64,000 nt of DNA, taken from positions 119,501-183,500 of the forward strand of contig JAQJVL010000667.1 of NCBI GenBank assembly GCA_035578905.1, given 5' to 3'. A program made the translations under genes and the position numbers. The first letter of the stretch is position 1. The number at the start of each line of letters is the position of its first letter. A model generated the notes under the pieces. The model had not been told where the DNA came from and searched no databases. It saw only the letters and a list, made by a program, of their open reading frames with translations. Positions 34,233 through 46,362 of the stretch are shown here, in pieces. This DNA is from Stictocephala bisonia. Lineage: Eukaryota; Arthropoda; Insecta; Hemiptera; Membracidae.

Positions 34233-34840
34233 TTATTTTAAGAATTTTAACAATTTTATGAATTATTTTAATACAAGAAGAGGTCAACGACCTCACGCTA
34301 AGTAAACCAGCCCACATACATCACTTAAATTTCTTCCAATGTCTTTTCCTCCTTGAGTGTTTTGAGACAGTTTCTATTATAACATTTCTCTTTTGGCTTA
34401 TATAATTTAAAATTTTATCTTACTTCAATATGTTTAACGAAATCTAAAAATGGATCAGCTAATCCTTTTATTTAAAAAATTCAAATTTTCAGTAATATGG
34501 CACTCAAAATGTACAATAATCTATTTCCACTTGAAGTACATTTTAGTAGTTTGTTTTAGAATTTTTTGCAGTTGGTATTGGTAAGGTTTTACGAGACATA
34601 ATGTCAAATAGCCTTTGCATGAAAACGAATAAATGAAAATTTTAGTTAAATTATTCCAGCAAAATATTTTTAATACCAATAAAAATTCTGTTTATATCAA
34701 ATGCAAAACAATTGAATATCATTTAACACAAATTTATTACAGTATAAATAAAAAAGGTAAAATTAAGCATAATATAGTGTCTGTTTACGTTAAAAAAAAT
34801 TTACTTTTTCGTTCAATAAGGTTCTGAGTCCGTGTGACGC
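34229..34840. other. Unassigned AT-rich sequence
   Basis: A 64-codon frame at 34633-34827 ends 20 bp before a ribozyme-like core. It might be a decayed Penelope-type C-terminus, but no GIY-YIG motif is readable. Confidence 0.35.
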
Positions 34841-34880
34841 TTTGCTCTGAGGATGGTAAATATGGTTTCATGAAATCGAT
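34838..34880 (+). ncRNA. Second candidate hammerhead-like core (Penelope-type end)
   Basis: CTGAGGA at 34847-34853 is followed by a weak stem (ATG/AAA with TTT/CAT) and GAAA at 34872-34875. The downstream TCGAT and TATATTTGTAC sequence resembles that at 3596-3632, linking the two loci as one element type. The stem is poorer than at 3567 and 63258. Confidence 0.35.
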
Positions 34881-35100
34881 CCCTGTTATATTTGTACCTC
34901 TTGTACCAAAAAACCACAGCGAGTTACATGTTGTTGAAATCATAATGAAGCTAAAAGTAAAAAAAAAAAAAAAAACTATAATAATAAAAATTAAGAAAAC
35001 AAATTCAACAAGTTTATTGATCTATAATATCATAATAAAATTAGGAAAAATCTCATTTACATATAGTATAGTTCTCACGGAAAAAGCTTTTTAAGATAAA

Positions 35101-37082
35101 TTTATCATCTACGTGAGAGCTCTCCAGTCACATCAAAGCCCTTCAAAGTGCCGTTACTTACATATTGTTACACCACTTTATCATCTACGTGAGAGCTCTC
35201 CAATCTCATCAAAGCCCTTCAAAGTGCCGTTACTTACATATTGTTACACCACTTTATCATCTACGTGAGAGCTCTCCAATCACATCAAAGCCCTTCAAAG
35301 TGCCGTTACTTACATATTGTTACACCACTTTATCATCTACGTGAGAGCTCTCCAATCACATCAAAGCCCTTCAAAGTGTCGTTACTTACATATTGTTACA
35401 CCACTTTATCATCTACGTGAGAGCTCTCCAATCACATCAAAGCCCTTCAAAGTGCCGTTACTTACATATTGTTACACCACATTATCATCTACGTGAGAGC
35501 TCTCCAATCACATCAAAGCCCTTCAAAGTGCCGTTACTTACATATTGTTATACTACTTTATCATCTACGTGAGAGCTCTCCAATCACATCAAAGCCCTTC
35601 AAAGTGCCGTTACTTACATATTGTTACACCACTTTATCATCTACGTGAGAGCTCTCCAGTCACATCAAAGCCCTTCAAAGTGCCGTTACTTACATATTGT
35701 TACACCACTTTATCATCTACGTGAGAGCTCTCCAATCTCATCAAAGCCCTTCAAAGTGCCGTTACTTACATATTGTTACACCACTTTATCATCTACGTGA
35801 GAGCTCTCCAATCACATCAAAGCCCTTCAAAGTGCCGTTACTTACATATTGTTACACCACTTTATCATCTACGTGAGAGCTCTCCAATCACATCAAAGCC
35901 CTTCAAAGTGTCGTTACTTACATATTGTTACACCACTTTATCATCTACGTGAGAGCTCTCCAATCACATCAAAGCCCTTCAAAGTGCCGTTACTTACATA
36001 TTGTTACACCACATTATCATCTACGTGAGAGCTCTCCAATCACATCAAAGCCCTTCAAAGTGCCGTTACTTACATATTGTTATACTACTTTATCATCTAC
36101 GTGAGAGCTCTCCAATCACATCAAAGCCCTTCAAAGTGCCGTTACTTACATATTGTTACACCACTTTATCATCTACGTGAGAGCTCTCCAATCACATCAA
36201 AGCCCTTCAAAGTGCCGTTACTTACATATTGTTACACCACTTTATCATCTACGTGAGAGCTCTCCAATCACATCAAAGCCCTTCAAAGTGCCGTTACTTA
36301 CATATTGTTACACCACTTTATCATCTACGTGAGAGCTCTCCAATCACATCAAAGCCCTTCAAAGTGCCGTTACTTATATATTGTTACACCACTTTATCAT
36401 CTACGTGAGAGCTCTCCAATCACATCAAAGCCCTTCAAAGTGCCGTTACTTACATATTGTTACACCACTTTATCATCTACGTGAGAGCTCTCCAATCACA
36501 TCAAAGCCCTTCAAAGTGCCGTTACTTACATATTGTTACACCACTTTATCATCTACGTGAGAGCTCTCCAATCACATCAAAGCCCTTCAAAGTGCCGTTA
36601 CTTACATATTGTTACACCACTTTATCATCTACGTGAGAGCTCTCCAATCACATCAAAGCCCTTCAAAGTGCCGTTACTTACATATTGTTACACCACATTA
36701 TCATCTACGTGAGAGCTCTCCAATCACATCAAAGCCCTTCAAAGTGCCGTTACTTACATATTGTTACACCACTTTATCATCTACGTGAGAGCTCTCCAAT
36801 CACATCAAAGCCCTTCAAAGTGCCGTTACTTACATATTGTTACACCACTTTATCATCTACGTGAGAGCTCTCCAGTCACATCAAAGCCCTTCAAAGTGCC
36901 GTTACTTACATATTGTTACACCACATTATCATCTACGTGAGAGCTCTCCAATCACATCAAAGCCCTTCAAAGTGCCGTTACTTACATATTGTTACACCAC
37001 ATTATCATCTACGTGAGAGCTCTCCAATCACATCAAAGCCCTTCAAAGTGCCGTTACTTATATATTGTTATACTACTTTAAC
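35101..37082. repeat. 76-bp satellite array, 26 copies, with 532-bp higher-order unit
   Basis: Unit starts (TCATCTACGTGAGAGC) fall exactly every 76 bp from 35105 to 37005. Variants mark units: CCAGTC (1), CCAATCTC (2), TGTCGTT (4), ACATTATC junction (5) and TATACTAC (6). The same order recurs in units 8, 9, 11, 12 and 13, so seven units (532 bp) were duplicated as a block. Later units are more uniform. Array identity is very high, indicating recent amplification. The ORF at 36913 is a by-product. Confidence 0.97.
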
Positions 37083-37743
37083 CAATTTATTTTCATTAAA
37101 GTGATCTAAATTACATTCTAGAATAATTTATAACAGATAATTTATTATTCTTGTTTTTTTCCAATTTGCTAATTCAGATGTCAGATGTGGTTTATGGACG
37201 AACTAATAGCTGTTTCTAAACACTAGTCACTACAATCGTACAGCCGATGTGTTAATATTTTTGATCATAAATAATGTCTAACTAGTTTTAAATCAAATAA
37301 TCCTTAAAGGGTATATATTACACGCGAGGTCTTGTTGATGAGCCACATCAACATGCTCACGAGCAAGTCCTCGCTTGTAGTTTAGGGGTTTGTTGATATT
37401 GAGTTGATGATATGATGTTGAGTTAGTGAAACAGTCATTTATCAGAAGTACAAACTGAACGAGAAAACAAATGTTACTGACATCACAGGACTATCTAATT
37501 CACAGTATTAGCGTCTCTTTGAAACATGTTAATTTGAACTCACCAACGCAAATTAGTTATAGAATTAGATATTTGCTTTGTTATTTAGCTGTTACCGTTT
37601 GGCAACTATTAATTTTTTCCCATACTAACGCTACAATAAAAATATTCTTGTTTATGATAAATTTATGTCGTTTTCCTGTGTACAACTGTATAAAACATTA
37701 GATAAAATTGTCTGTCATATTTATCATCTTTGAAATTGAATTA
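37083..37743. other. Unassigned sequence upstream of mariner
   Basis: Contains a small hairpin: GCGAGGTCTTG at 37324 and CAAGTCCTCGC at 37364, with inner complementary TGAGC/GCTCA. The 76-codon frame at 37471-37701 is not recognised. Confidence 0.45.
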
Positions 37744-37811
37744 CGAGGGCGGTTCAATAAGTCCTTAGAAAATACAAGATAGGTCGCAAAAAGTATCAAT
37801 ATTGTTTTATT

Positions 37812-38380
37812 AGCATGGAACATGCTTTAGTCTTGACCTAACTGCCTGAAAACGTTACGCGGGAGGGTGACGCGGGAAGGTGACGCGTAACCATGAAAAC
37901 ACAATGACATATCAGTGTTGACTTCAATAATGATTTTATTTGCAAGCGTTCATCAAAGTACATCTTTAGTTTCCATGACAACTCTTGTTAAAAATATACA
38001 AAATTAAGTCCTAATTAGAGAATCCATTTTGTGTCTATAGGATTATATAAGATAATAATTAACTTCCTTTCAAGGTGGTAATGAGTCATCGCGTGAGTAA
38101 GAACCTGAGCCGCGAAACAATAAAATTTAAAAAGTAAAGATATATTTATATTTTTAAGATATGTTTATATTTTTTGTAATTCCTTACATGAAATCTAAAA
38201 TTCGTTGTTTTCGGAGAAATACATTTGCAGAAATTATTAAAAAGGAGCCAGCAAACAGAAAAAGCGCAGCTAAAGCATGTTCCATGTTTCTTGAATTTTA
38301 GCCGTAGGCTCTAAGCAAAAAGATCCGGGGGTCCAGGGGGCTTGCCCCCTGGCGAGGCCCGCAGGGCCGAGTTTTTTTTA
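37812..38380. mobile_element. Candidate Helentron-like non-autonomous insertion in mariner leader
   Basis: CATGGAACATGCTTTAG at 37814-37830 has a perfect 17-bp inverted partner at 38270-38286, but the right one is subterminal: 60-odd bases further on are two consecutive perfect GC hairpins. These are CCAGGGGGC/TT/GCCCCCTGG at 38333-38352 and GGCCC/GCA/GGGCC at 38356-38368, followed by eight T. Asymmetric inverted repeats plus a 3' hairpin, inserted next to T, is the layout described for Helentron/Helitron2 elements and their non-autonomous derivatives. No Rep/helicase is present. Exact ends are uncertain. Confidence 0.5.
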
Positions 38381-38484
38381 TTTACTATCATCTGTTGCTT
38401 GACAACTGTGAAAGTTTCAGTTGATTTCATCAGCTGATTTCATTGTTGTCGTTGATTGAATCAGGAAAGGTTTGTTTATTTAGA

Positions 38485-39537
38485 ATGATGGACACAAGTG
38501 AGTTTCGTGCTGTGATTAAACACTTTCATTTGAAAGGCTTAACACCGAAGGAAATCAAAGTTGAGTTGGATTCTGTTCATGGTACATATGCTCCTGTGTT
38601 GGCAACTGTTTATAACTGGGTAAACGAGTTTAAACGTGGCCGTACATCCACAAAAGATGAACATCGTTCAGGGCACCCAGTGGAAGTGACAACCCCAGAA
38701 ATGGTTGACAAAATCCACGATATGGTTTTGAGTGATCGGCGAATCAAAGTGCGTGAAATAGTTGAAGCTACAGGCATATCACAAGGCACAGTGTTCACAA
38801 TTTTGCATGAAAAATTAAATGTGAAAAAACTCTCTGCAAGATGGGTGCCGCGCTTGCTCACAGAGGAGAATAAACGCATTCGTGTGGTTGATTCTAAGGC
38901 TGTCTTGACAGTATTACGTCGCAATCATGGTGAGTTTCTGCGTCGATACATAACTGTAGATGAAACATGGATCCACCACTACACTCCAGAGTCAAAGGAA
39001 CAGTCGAAACAGTGGGTTTTTGATGACGAACGGGCTCCAAAGAAGGCAAAGACAGTGAAATCCGCCGGCAAAGTTATGGCCACAGTTTTTTGGGATGCAC
39101 AAGGAGTAATCTGCATTGATTACTTGGAAAAGGGAAAAACGATGACTGGAGAATATTATGCATCGTTATTGGACCGACTAAATGAAGAAATCAAGACAAA
39201 ACGTCCGCACTTGAAAAAGAAAAAAGTTCTTCTGCATCAAGACAATGCACGTGTACACACCTGCGCAGTTGCCATGGCAAAAATAATGGAATTAAAGTAT
39301 GAGTTGTTACCACATCCACCTTATTCACCAGATTTAGCCCCCAGTGACTTTTTCTTATTTCCAAACTTGAAAAAATGGCTCGGTGGACAAAGTTTTATGT
39401 CAAACGAAGAAGTGATTGCCCAAACGGATGCCTATTTTGAGGAATTGCCAAAATCCTACTTTTTAAATGGTTTATCCATGTTAGAGAAACGCCTAATGAA
39501 GTGTATAGAGCTAAAAGGAGATTATGTTGAAAAATAA
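38485..39537 (+). CDS. Mariner transposase, intact (350 aa)
   Basis: Catalyses excision and insertion of the element in the nucleus. The frame opens at 38443, but starting at the MMDTSEF methionines (38485 or 38488) gives 349-350 aa, the usual mariner length, so the upstream 14 codons are likely leader. Counting from 38443: helix-turn-helix DNA-binding region about residues 16-125, WVPRLL at 134-139, first catalytic Asp 173 (TVDETW), second Asp 267 (HQDNAR) and third Asp 302 in YSPDLAPSD. There are 34 residues between the second and third, the D,D34D signature. The style is irritans-like. No stops or shifts, and all three Asp are present, so it may be active. Confidence 0.95.
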   Translation: MMDTSEFRAVIKHFHLKGLTPKEIKVELDSVHGTYAPVLATVYNWVNEFKRGRTSTKDEHRSGHPVEVTTPEMVDKIHDMVLSDRRIKVREIVEATGISQGTVFTILHEKLNVKKLSARWVPRLLTEENKRIRVVDSKAVLTVLRRNHGEFLRRYITVDETWIHHYTPESKEQSKQWVFDDERAPKKAKTVKSAGKVMATVFWDAQGVICIDYLEKGKTMTGEYYASLLDRLNEEIKTKRPHLKKKKVLLHQDNARVHTCAVAMAKIMELKYELLPHPPYSPDLAPSDFFLFPNLKKWLGGQSFMSNEEVIAQTDAYFEELPKSYFLNGLSMLEKRLMKCIELKGDYVEK

Positions 39538-39604
39538 ACAATAGTTTACCCGAAAAAATGTCTTTTTCTATCTTATTCTAAGGACTTATTGAACCGCCCT
39601 CGTA

Positions 39605-39859
39605 TTTGAGAAGTTTAATTTGGGAAATGAAATTTATCTCTCCATTTAAATCAAATAAAAATTTCCTGATGATTCTCAATGTAAGTTTATTTGACAATAT
39701 TGTAATTCTTAGTTTAATCAACAAACCATCCTTTTAATGGTTAAAAAAATTATTTTAATTATTATAATTAATGAAAAAAACTATACACACATTTCTGATA
39801 GTAACTCTATAACTTCATTTTATTTGATTGAATTTAAATAAAATGCTGCTTTTCTTATA
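39605..39859. other. AT-rich spacer
   Basis: Nothing recognised between mariner and the minisatellite. Confidence 0.4.
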
Positions 39860-40409
<550 letters not shown>

Positions 40410-41255
40410 TGTAAGGTTGCTCAATGAAGAGTAGTTTTTCATTTGTTTTCAAAAGGATATTTAAGTTAAAGGAAGAGTAGTTTAAGCAAACAGAGAATTA
40501 GGCCATTTGAAATTCTCGCGTCTCCCGCCTGCTACACTTATGCACCGCTTGGAGGTGCCAGGCCGGGTCTAACAAAACTGCCGACCGCAACCAGCAGAGA
40601 CAGTTGACTCGAGTGTTATCAGTGAAACCAGTTCGACGAGGTAAGTGGGCCTGTCTAAACATATTAAACCTTGCCATCTCTGCTAGCTTTGTGCATTAGC
40701 TTATTCACGCCATCCATATAGTAGTTTATTTTAATCCTTGCATGTGAGAGGAGAAGTTTAAGTTATCAGAGACGAGTTAATTGGGGTTAAGTAGTTACTG
40801 CTGAGAAAAGCGGTCCTGACCCATCTATCGTTAGTAGTAGCTTTGTTTTGTTACATTCTGAAAGTAGAAGTTTTGTTTTTATTTGAATCATTACATTTTC
40901 CAGACGAGTAGCCCTAGTATTTTTTGGATTTATATTTCGTAGGTCCGCATTTGGCTTTAGACTCCCGTGAAAGGCGGGACTTGGAGTTTTAGAACATAAG
41001 GACAGAATATCACCATTTCCAGCATCATATATCCTGACCATACCGTTCCAACAGACCTTGAGGCGAGAGGTGATGATGTGCTGTGGTCTTGTGCCACGTA
41101 AATGATCTTTCGAGATTAGATGTACTGAACCGTTCGCCTCGACTCGATTCCTTAACTCCGAACCCTGGGGCGGCCCGCTGCAACTATCCTAGCTGGTGAA
41201 CTATTTATTCGATAACGAACTTAACCAAAAACGTACCTAACAAACGTACCTTACA
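40410..41255. mobile_element. Solo LTR (846 bp) with 4-bp target duplication
   Basis: The insertion starts TGTAAGGT and ends ACCTTACA, the TG...CA inverted termini of LTRs, and is flanked by AGTG at 40406-40409 and 41256-41259. The minisatellite reads through on both sides. No coding sequence is present, so it is best explained by recombination between the two LTRs of a retrotransposon (a 4-bp duplication fits Ty3/gypsy). A GAGGTAAGT splice-donor-like string lies near 40637. An alternative is a TIR DNA element with 8-bp ends, less likely. Confidence 0.75.
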
Positions 41256-41335
41256 AGTGGGAGGGTCAATACCACTGTAAGTGTGTGGGTGGAAGTGTCA
41301 ATACCGCGGTACATGTATGTGTAGGTGGCATTAAA
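41256..41335. repeat. Continuation of the ~33-bp minisatellite
   Basis: About two more units (GTGGGAGGGTCAATACCACT; GGAAGTGTCAATACC) after the solo LTR. Confidence 0.85.
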
Positions 41336-41837
41336 TTACCTATGGTGTTTTATGTAATGGTGTTCAAGTACCCATGGATCTTCAAGACAATAAGTGAAAT
41401 AATAAATGTATGAATTTGCTGTAGAATGAAAATACTTATCAATGTATAATTACGTTGCTACTTTATTACCATTTTTTATATATCCATATTGCATAACAGT
41501 TGGAGAAAATCACATGACATACCATAAAAGTAAAGGTTCACTGGCAGAATATTAAATTTTATTTTATAATCTGGGTTTTAAATAAGTCAGTATTTGTTTA
41601 GTTGGTAAAAGAAAATATGAAACTGATTGATTGATACATCCATCCAATAACTGTCCAGTCAGCAGAAGTCATTGATTGATATAGTTTCCCAATAATACTG
41701 TCAGAAACCAGAGAGGACTGTCAATGTAGCAGCCGATAAGATCCGTATCGTTCGTTATATCAATATTTATATATTTGAGATACTAACGAAACACTATTAA
41801 TCGTTCTATCATGTGTCGATGGTTCTATCAATAAATT
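41336..41837. other. Unassigned AT-rich sequence
   Basis: Nothing recognised. Confidence 0.4.
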
Positions 41838-42144
41838 GTGATGGTGAGTAGATAAATGAATTAAGTGCCGAAGGGTTTGATAAATAAATTTAAATTATGT
41901 ATCTATATCTATCTTTACAGATTGTGATGGTGGGTAGAAAAATTAATTAAGCGCCGAAGGGTTGATAAATAAATTTAAATTATGTTTCTATATCTATCTC
42001 TACAGATTATGATGGTGAGTAGAAAAATGAATTAAGCGCCGAAGGTTTGACAAATAAATTTAAATTATGTATCTATATCTATCTCTATAGATTGTGATGG
42101 TGAGTAGATAAATGAATTTTGCGCTAAAGAATTGATAAATATTC
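41838..42144. repeat. 85-86-bp tandem repeat, about 3.6 copies
   Basis: Units start GTGATGGTGAGTAGA at 41838, 41924, 42009 and 42094. Each includes GCCGAAGGGTTGATAAATAA and TATCTATATCTATCT ending TACAG. The last unit is truncated at the SINE-A tail. Confidence 0.9.
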
Positions 42145-42571
42145 ATTATTCATTAGTAAAACGCCAATCGAGAATACATGTGATGAGGGGAGAATGAGTG
42201 TGATGAGTGTAGATGAACGAATGTAGTCATTGTTGCTAATTAAGGCCGACTGTTCCTCAGAAAGAACTATTTATTAATATCCCTATAGCCAGTGTAGCTA
42301 GGGGACCTATAGCTGTACGTGGAATCCGAACCTCGTGATTCAATTCACGTGATTCCACGGCATTCAGTTATCTTCACTACACTACATCTGAACCTTGACT
42401 ACCATCCAACATGGATACACCAGACTTCTCTAGTAATATCCATGTCGATGGTAGCCTTTGACCGGACGCCGTGTCGGTATTAAGAAGACCGAGCATAAAG
42501 CCTATCGCCTACAATATCCTGAAGACGTTGTTCCTAAGTAGCTGGATTACAGCACTGCACCATCAGTGCAT
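42145..42571 (-). mobile_element. SINE-A copy 7, near full length
   Basis: The tail (reverse of TTCATTAGTAAAACGCC) is at 42152 and the head (reverse of AAGTAGCTGGATTACAGCAC) ends near 42571. Landmarks CTTCTCTAGTAATATCCATG and CTCAGAAAGAACTATTTATT are present. It abuts the 85-bp tandem repeat directly. Confidence 0.8.
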
Positions 42572-43682
42572 ACCCAATAAATTAAAATTATATTTCTTAT
42601 ATATAGACGTGCGTATATCTAACAAATGCTAGACAATGTGATTGTGATGGTTAATATGTTTACATTTCGACTACTAACTAACCTTGAACGAACAATTGAA
42701 ACCAGAAAGAATATACAGACAATTACACAGTATTAAAAAAATGTTTTCCAATAAAATTTTAATATTTCAATTATTGGTTTTTAAAATCCCTTAGTTCTTC
42801 CCACAGGTCAATGGTAACAGTCAGTTGAACTCTCAAGTGTCCAGGTCAGCCCCCAGAAGTGGGGCTAAACAAGCCTGTGAGTTCAATTACTCAGTCAAGA
42901 GTTGCTTTCAGCATCCTTAGAAGAAGCCTGTTTGCAATGCTGGTCCAACTGACCAACGGATTATAAACTCCATATTGGTCCATTAAGTGAAATATATTTT
43001 AAATTAAAAATTGCATAAATACTCCTCTTATGTGTAATGCCAGAGGCAATGTGTTCAAATTTAAGTGAAGCGAGGCGGTGTCTTATTGGGAATATAATTA
43101 CAGCTCCCCCTTAGCTTTGAGCGACTGAATTTGATAGCCTAGAATACTCTCTTCACTAATTTCCAATAATTTACAACTTTAAGTGTAATAAATTGTTTAT
43201 TAACTATGTCATGATCCATCGAACGTCAAGTTGTTACAAGTTAGTTATCACTTATTATAATGTAATCAATTTTATTTGTGTGGCATTAAATTATTTTTAT
43301 GACTTGTTCTTAAATGGACATTTCAAATGCATTTAAAGCTAACAAAATGTTTCTATTGTTAAGAACCTTTCCTAAAATCTGTCGTACAGTGCTTGTGCCT
43401 TATTAATTGTACATGAGTTTCATGCAAAACTTTAATTTCATGTGTCTAATTATGGACTCTGTACTTCCACTTAGTTCCATACGCAATATGACAAAACATT
43501 TTATTTATAAATAGGGGAAACCCCTGCATGCCAAACCCTTCACTCCCTACATCACAATACGGAAAAGTCATGTCTGTACTTTCTTTGTGGATCTCGGCCT
43601 GTGGCCTTGTAGGCCTATTTGAAATATATGTACTTCTTTACAGTATAATATAATATACGTTTTTAAACTAGGTTATTATATT
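42572..43682. other. Unassigned 1.1 kb
   Basis: A GC-richer patch at 42805-42960 (CCCCCAGAAGTGGGG hairpin at 42850) and another at 43515-43625 have no recognised coding or RNA features. Confidence 0.45.
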
Positions 43683-43800
43683 TATATTGGTACGATGGTA
43701 CGTGTATGGGTGGGTTGTACCAATGTCGATAACCAAAGATATTGATATATTTGCAACTGAATAAGCTATTGAATTAATTGATATGTTTCAAATAGGTCCG
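43683..43800. repeat. Single minisatellite unit plus a short flank repeated at 45055
   Basis: GGTACGTGTATGGGTGGG at 43694 is one unit of the 33-36-bp family. The following AATTAATTGATATGTTTC and AATAGGTCCGACAT recur, diverged, at 45060-45095 on the other side of the 44195 array, suggesting a duplicated flank. Confidence 0.55.
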
Positions 43801-44194
43801 ACATCTGGCCCTAAGGCCTCGCCATGACTCTGCTTCAGCAATATTTTTGCTGATAATCAAGGTAACTCCACCTGGATTCTCATATTTTTTTATATTTTTG
43901 ATCAATAATTTGGTCTTGGTGCCAGTGGAGCCTAAAATAATATATTTAATTTGATACCCATACTTCCACCAAAGCAGTTGGATTAGGAAAAAAATGCACT
44001 AAAGAAAGCTCAGTGTCAATCAAAAACAAAAGTCACCAATAAGCTACATCTAGCGCTCACTAAATGAATATAAAAATCTAAGTAATTTTCTTTGGTGAAA
44101 TATTTTATTTATAAAAGGTTTCGTTCATTGAAATGTTAAACCGTATTTCCTCAATTTCTGAACTACTTGTTACACATGCTTAGTATATCGACAG
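43801..44194. other. Unassigned sequence before the 36-bp array
   Basis: No supported feature. Confidence 0.4.
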
Positions 44195-44998
44195 TGATAC
44201 CACCCACCCATCCCTGTAACTTGGTAATGATCCATCCGACCACCCATACACGTAACTTGGAACTGACCCAGCCCTCCATTCATTCACGTAACTTGGTACT
44301 GAGCTATCCACCCAACCACACATCTAACCTGGTTTTGAGATACCCACCCACCCATACATGTATCTTGATATTGATCCACCCACCCACTCATACGCATAAC
44401 GCGATATTGAAAACCCATACAGGTGACTTGATACTGACCCACCCATCCACTCATTTACGTAACTTGGTATTGAGCTACCCACCCATCCATACACACAACG
44501 TGGTATTGATCCGTCCACCCACTCATACATGTAACTTGATATTGATCCATCCGCCCACTCATTCATGTAACTTGATATTGATCCACCCTTCCACATATAC
44601 ATGTAACTTGATATTGATCCATCCGCCCACTCATTCATGTAACTTGATATTGATCCACCCTTCCACATATTCATGTAACTTGATATTGATCCACCCTCCC
44701 ACATATACATGTAACTTGATATTGATCCACCCGCCACCCATACGCGTAACGCGATATTGAAAACCCATACACGTAACTTGGTACTGACCCACCCCTCCAC
44801 TCATTTACGTAACTTGGTATTGAGCTACCTGCCCATCCATACACACAACGTGGTATTGATCCATCCACCCACTCATACATCTAACTTGGTATTGATCCAC
44901 CCGCCCACCCATACACCTAACGTGGAATTGAAAACCCATACACCTAACGCGGTATTGACCTACCCACCCACCTATTCACGTACCTTGGTATTAATATA
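44195..44998. repeat. 36-bp minisatellite array (C-rich strand), about 22 units
   Basis: Units such as CACCCACCCATACACGTAAC and TTGGTATTGATC. Irregular units with AAAACCCATAC occur at 44410, 44760 and 44931, the first two about 350 bp apart, indicating block duplication. The 197-codon plus frame and 158-codon minus frame are artefacts of the 36-bp period. Confidence 0.92.
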
Positions 44999-46362
44999 AA
45001 ATTTAACTAGTAAACAAACATAGATTATATGATTTGCATATAATAATACTGTATACAAGTAATTAATTGATATATTTCTGATAGGTTCGATATTAATTAT
45101 TAAAACACGAAGTATTTATTCTATACATTTGAAAGTAAGTCTTTCATTCCCGTTTGTCAATCGTAAACTAATTGTAACATTATTTAAAGTAATCAGTTGT
45201 TATACTAGTTGTTTCACCTGACATATCAAGATATAACTACTATAGACATTATAGAAACAAGAAGGCTGCGGCTCGAATGGGTCTCGAGAATCAGACTTTC
45301 TCTTCGTTGGAAATACTGCAGTTCTTGTTCTGTTGTCTCAGATAGCGCCAGCGGTCTCCCCCTCTCTATCTCCCTCTACCCCTCTCTTTGTCTTTCTCCA
45401 GCTCACGCTAGTGACTAACAGCTGGGCTAATAGTAAGTTTAACAGTCATCCAAGTGGTTATTTGAAACAAATCACCGTTAGATAGCAGCACAGGCGTACA
45501 CACCTACAGCAAAAGCATTGAATTTTACTGTCTGATGTTTCTATAGTCAAGGCAACCATACAATTTCATAAGGAATGTTTTGCTTATTATTAGCATATGA
45601 AAAAAAGCATATAACAAATTGATGGCAATAAAGACAAAAATATGTTTATGCCTGTATGCCTCATTTTATTGAACGTTTACTTAAAATGTTTGATTAAAAA
45701 ATAAAATTTAACAACACTTCAACATTACCATGCTGGATTATATGTAACTATTTTACTTTATATATAATACTTATTGTTATTATTACTTTCGGAAAACACT
45801 TGTGTTATATTACCATAATAAAACCCACCAAATATAAAAGAACAAAGTGATTTATATTTTGGATATTTACTAATCAACATTATTCATTGTGTAGAATTAA
45901 CAAAATCTGACTTTGAAAGTTAGCTCTGAATAAACAAGGGAGTCTAGAATTCTCCAGACCTGTTTACTTCTTTAAACTTCTTTCAAATAAGTAACAAACT
46001 TCCAGCAAATTTAACAACTATTTACCTTTGAACCTGTGATGAACAACGAAATATAGATACAAACTTAAAAGTACTTTTCCGAAGAAACTTTATAAGAAAC
46101 TGGGGCTCCATTCATCTGATTATCATCCCCTGTAATATGGATAAGTTGTCAAGTAAGTGAATCTAGTTTATAATACTAATTTGGAGTAAAATCTCTTTCT
46201 AATACTCTTGATGTATCTGGAACGTGTGAATATGTAGATATAAAAAAGGCGTTCAAAATCATATCAATAATAATAACAACATTATCTTACCTTATCGCTG
46301 AGGGCACTCAAACTTAAGTAGGTTTCTGGCCTCCGCAACTAGGTGCGTGCCCCTTTTACTGT
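44999..46362. other. Unassigned sequence with CT-rich patch
   Basis: A GC-richer stretch at 45260-45425 contains CT-rich sequence (CCCCCTCTCTATCTCCCTCT) but no clear coding or RNA element. The rest is AT-rich. The 3' end overlaps the possible coding segment listed at 46292-46432. Confidence 0.4.

Larger units (their letters stand above)
37744..39602 (+). mobile_element. Complete mariner element with TA target duplication
   Basis: Both ends carry the same terminal repeat, CGAGGGCGGTTCAATAAGTC continuing through CTTAGAA (27 bp perfect), flanked by TA at 37742-37743 and 39603-39604. At 1,859 bp it is longer than the usual ~1.3 kb because of a long 5' leader, which holds a likely nested insertion at about 37812-38380. 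Cut-and-paste transposition by the encoded protein acts on these ends. Intact ends and ORF suggest a fairly recent arrival. Confidence 0.95.

Noticed and set aside
35101..37082. CRISPR array
   Set aside because: The 76-bp units are contiguous with no unique spacers, and the context is eukaryotic repeat DNA.
38333..38380. Bacterial rho-independent terminator
   Set aside because: Hairpin plus T run looks like one, but it sits inside a eukaryotic mariner; a Helentron-type 3' end explains it better.
38610..38924. 104-codon minus-strand frame
   Set aside because: Antisense shadow of the mariner transposase.
44167..45000. Threonine/proline repeat protein frames
   Set aside because: Same 36-bp minisatellite artefact; both strands are open.
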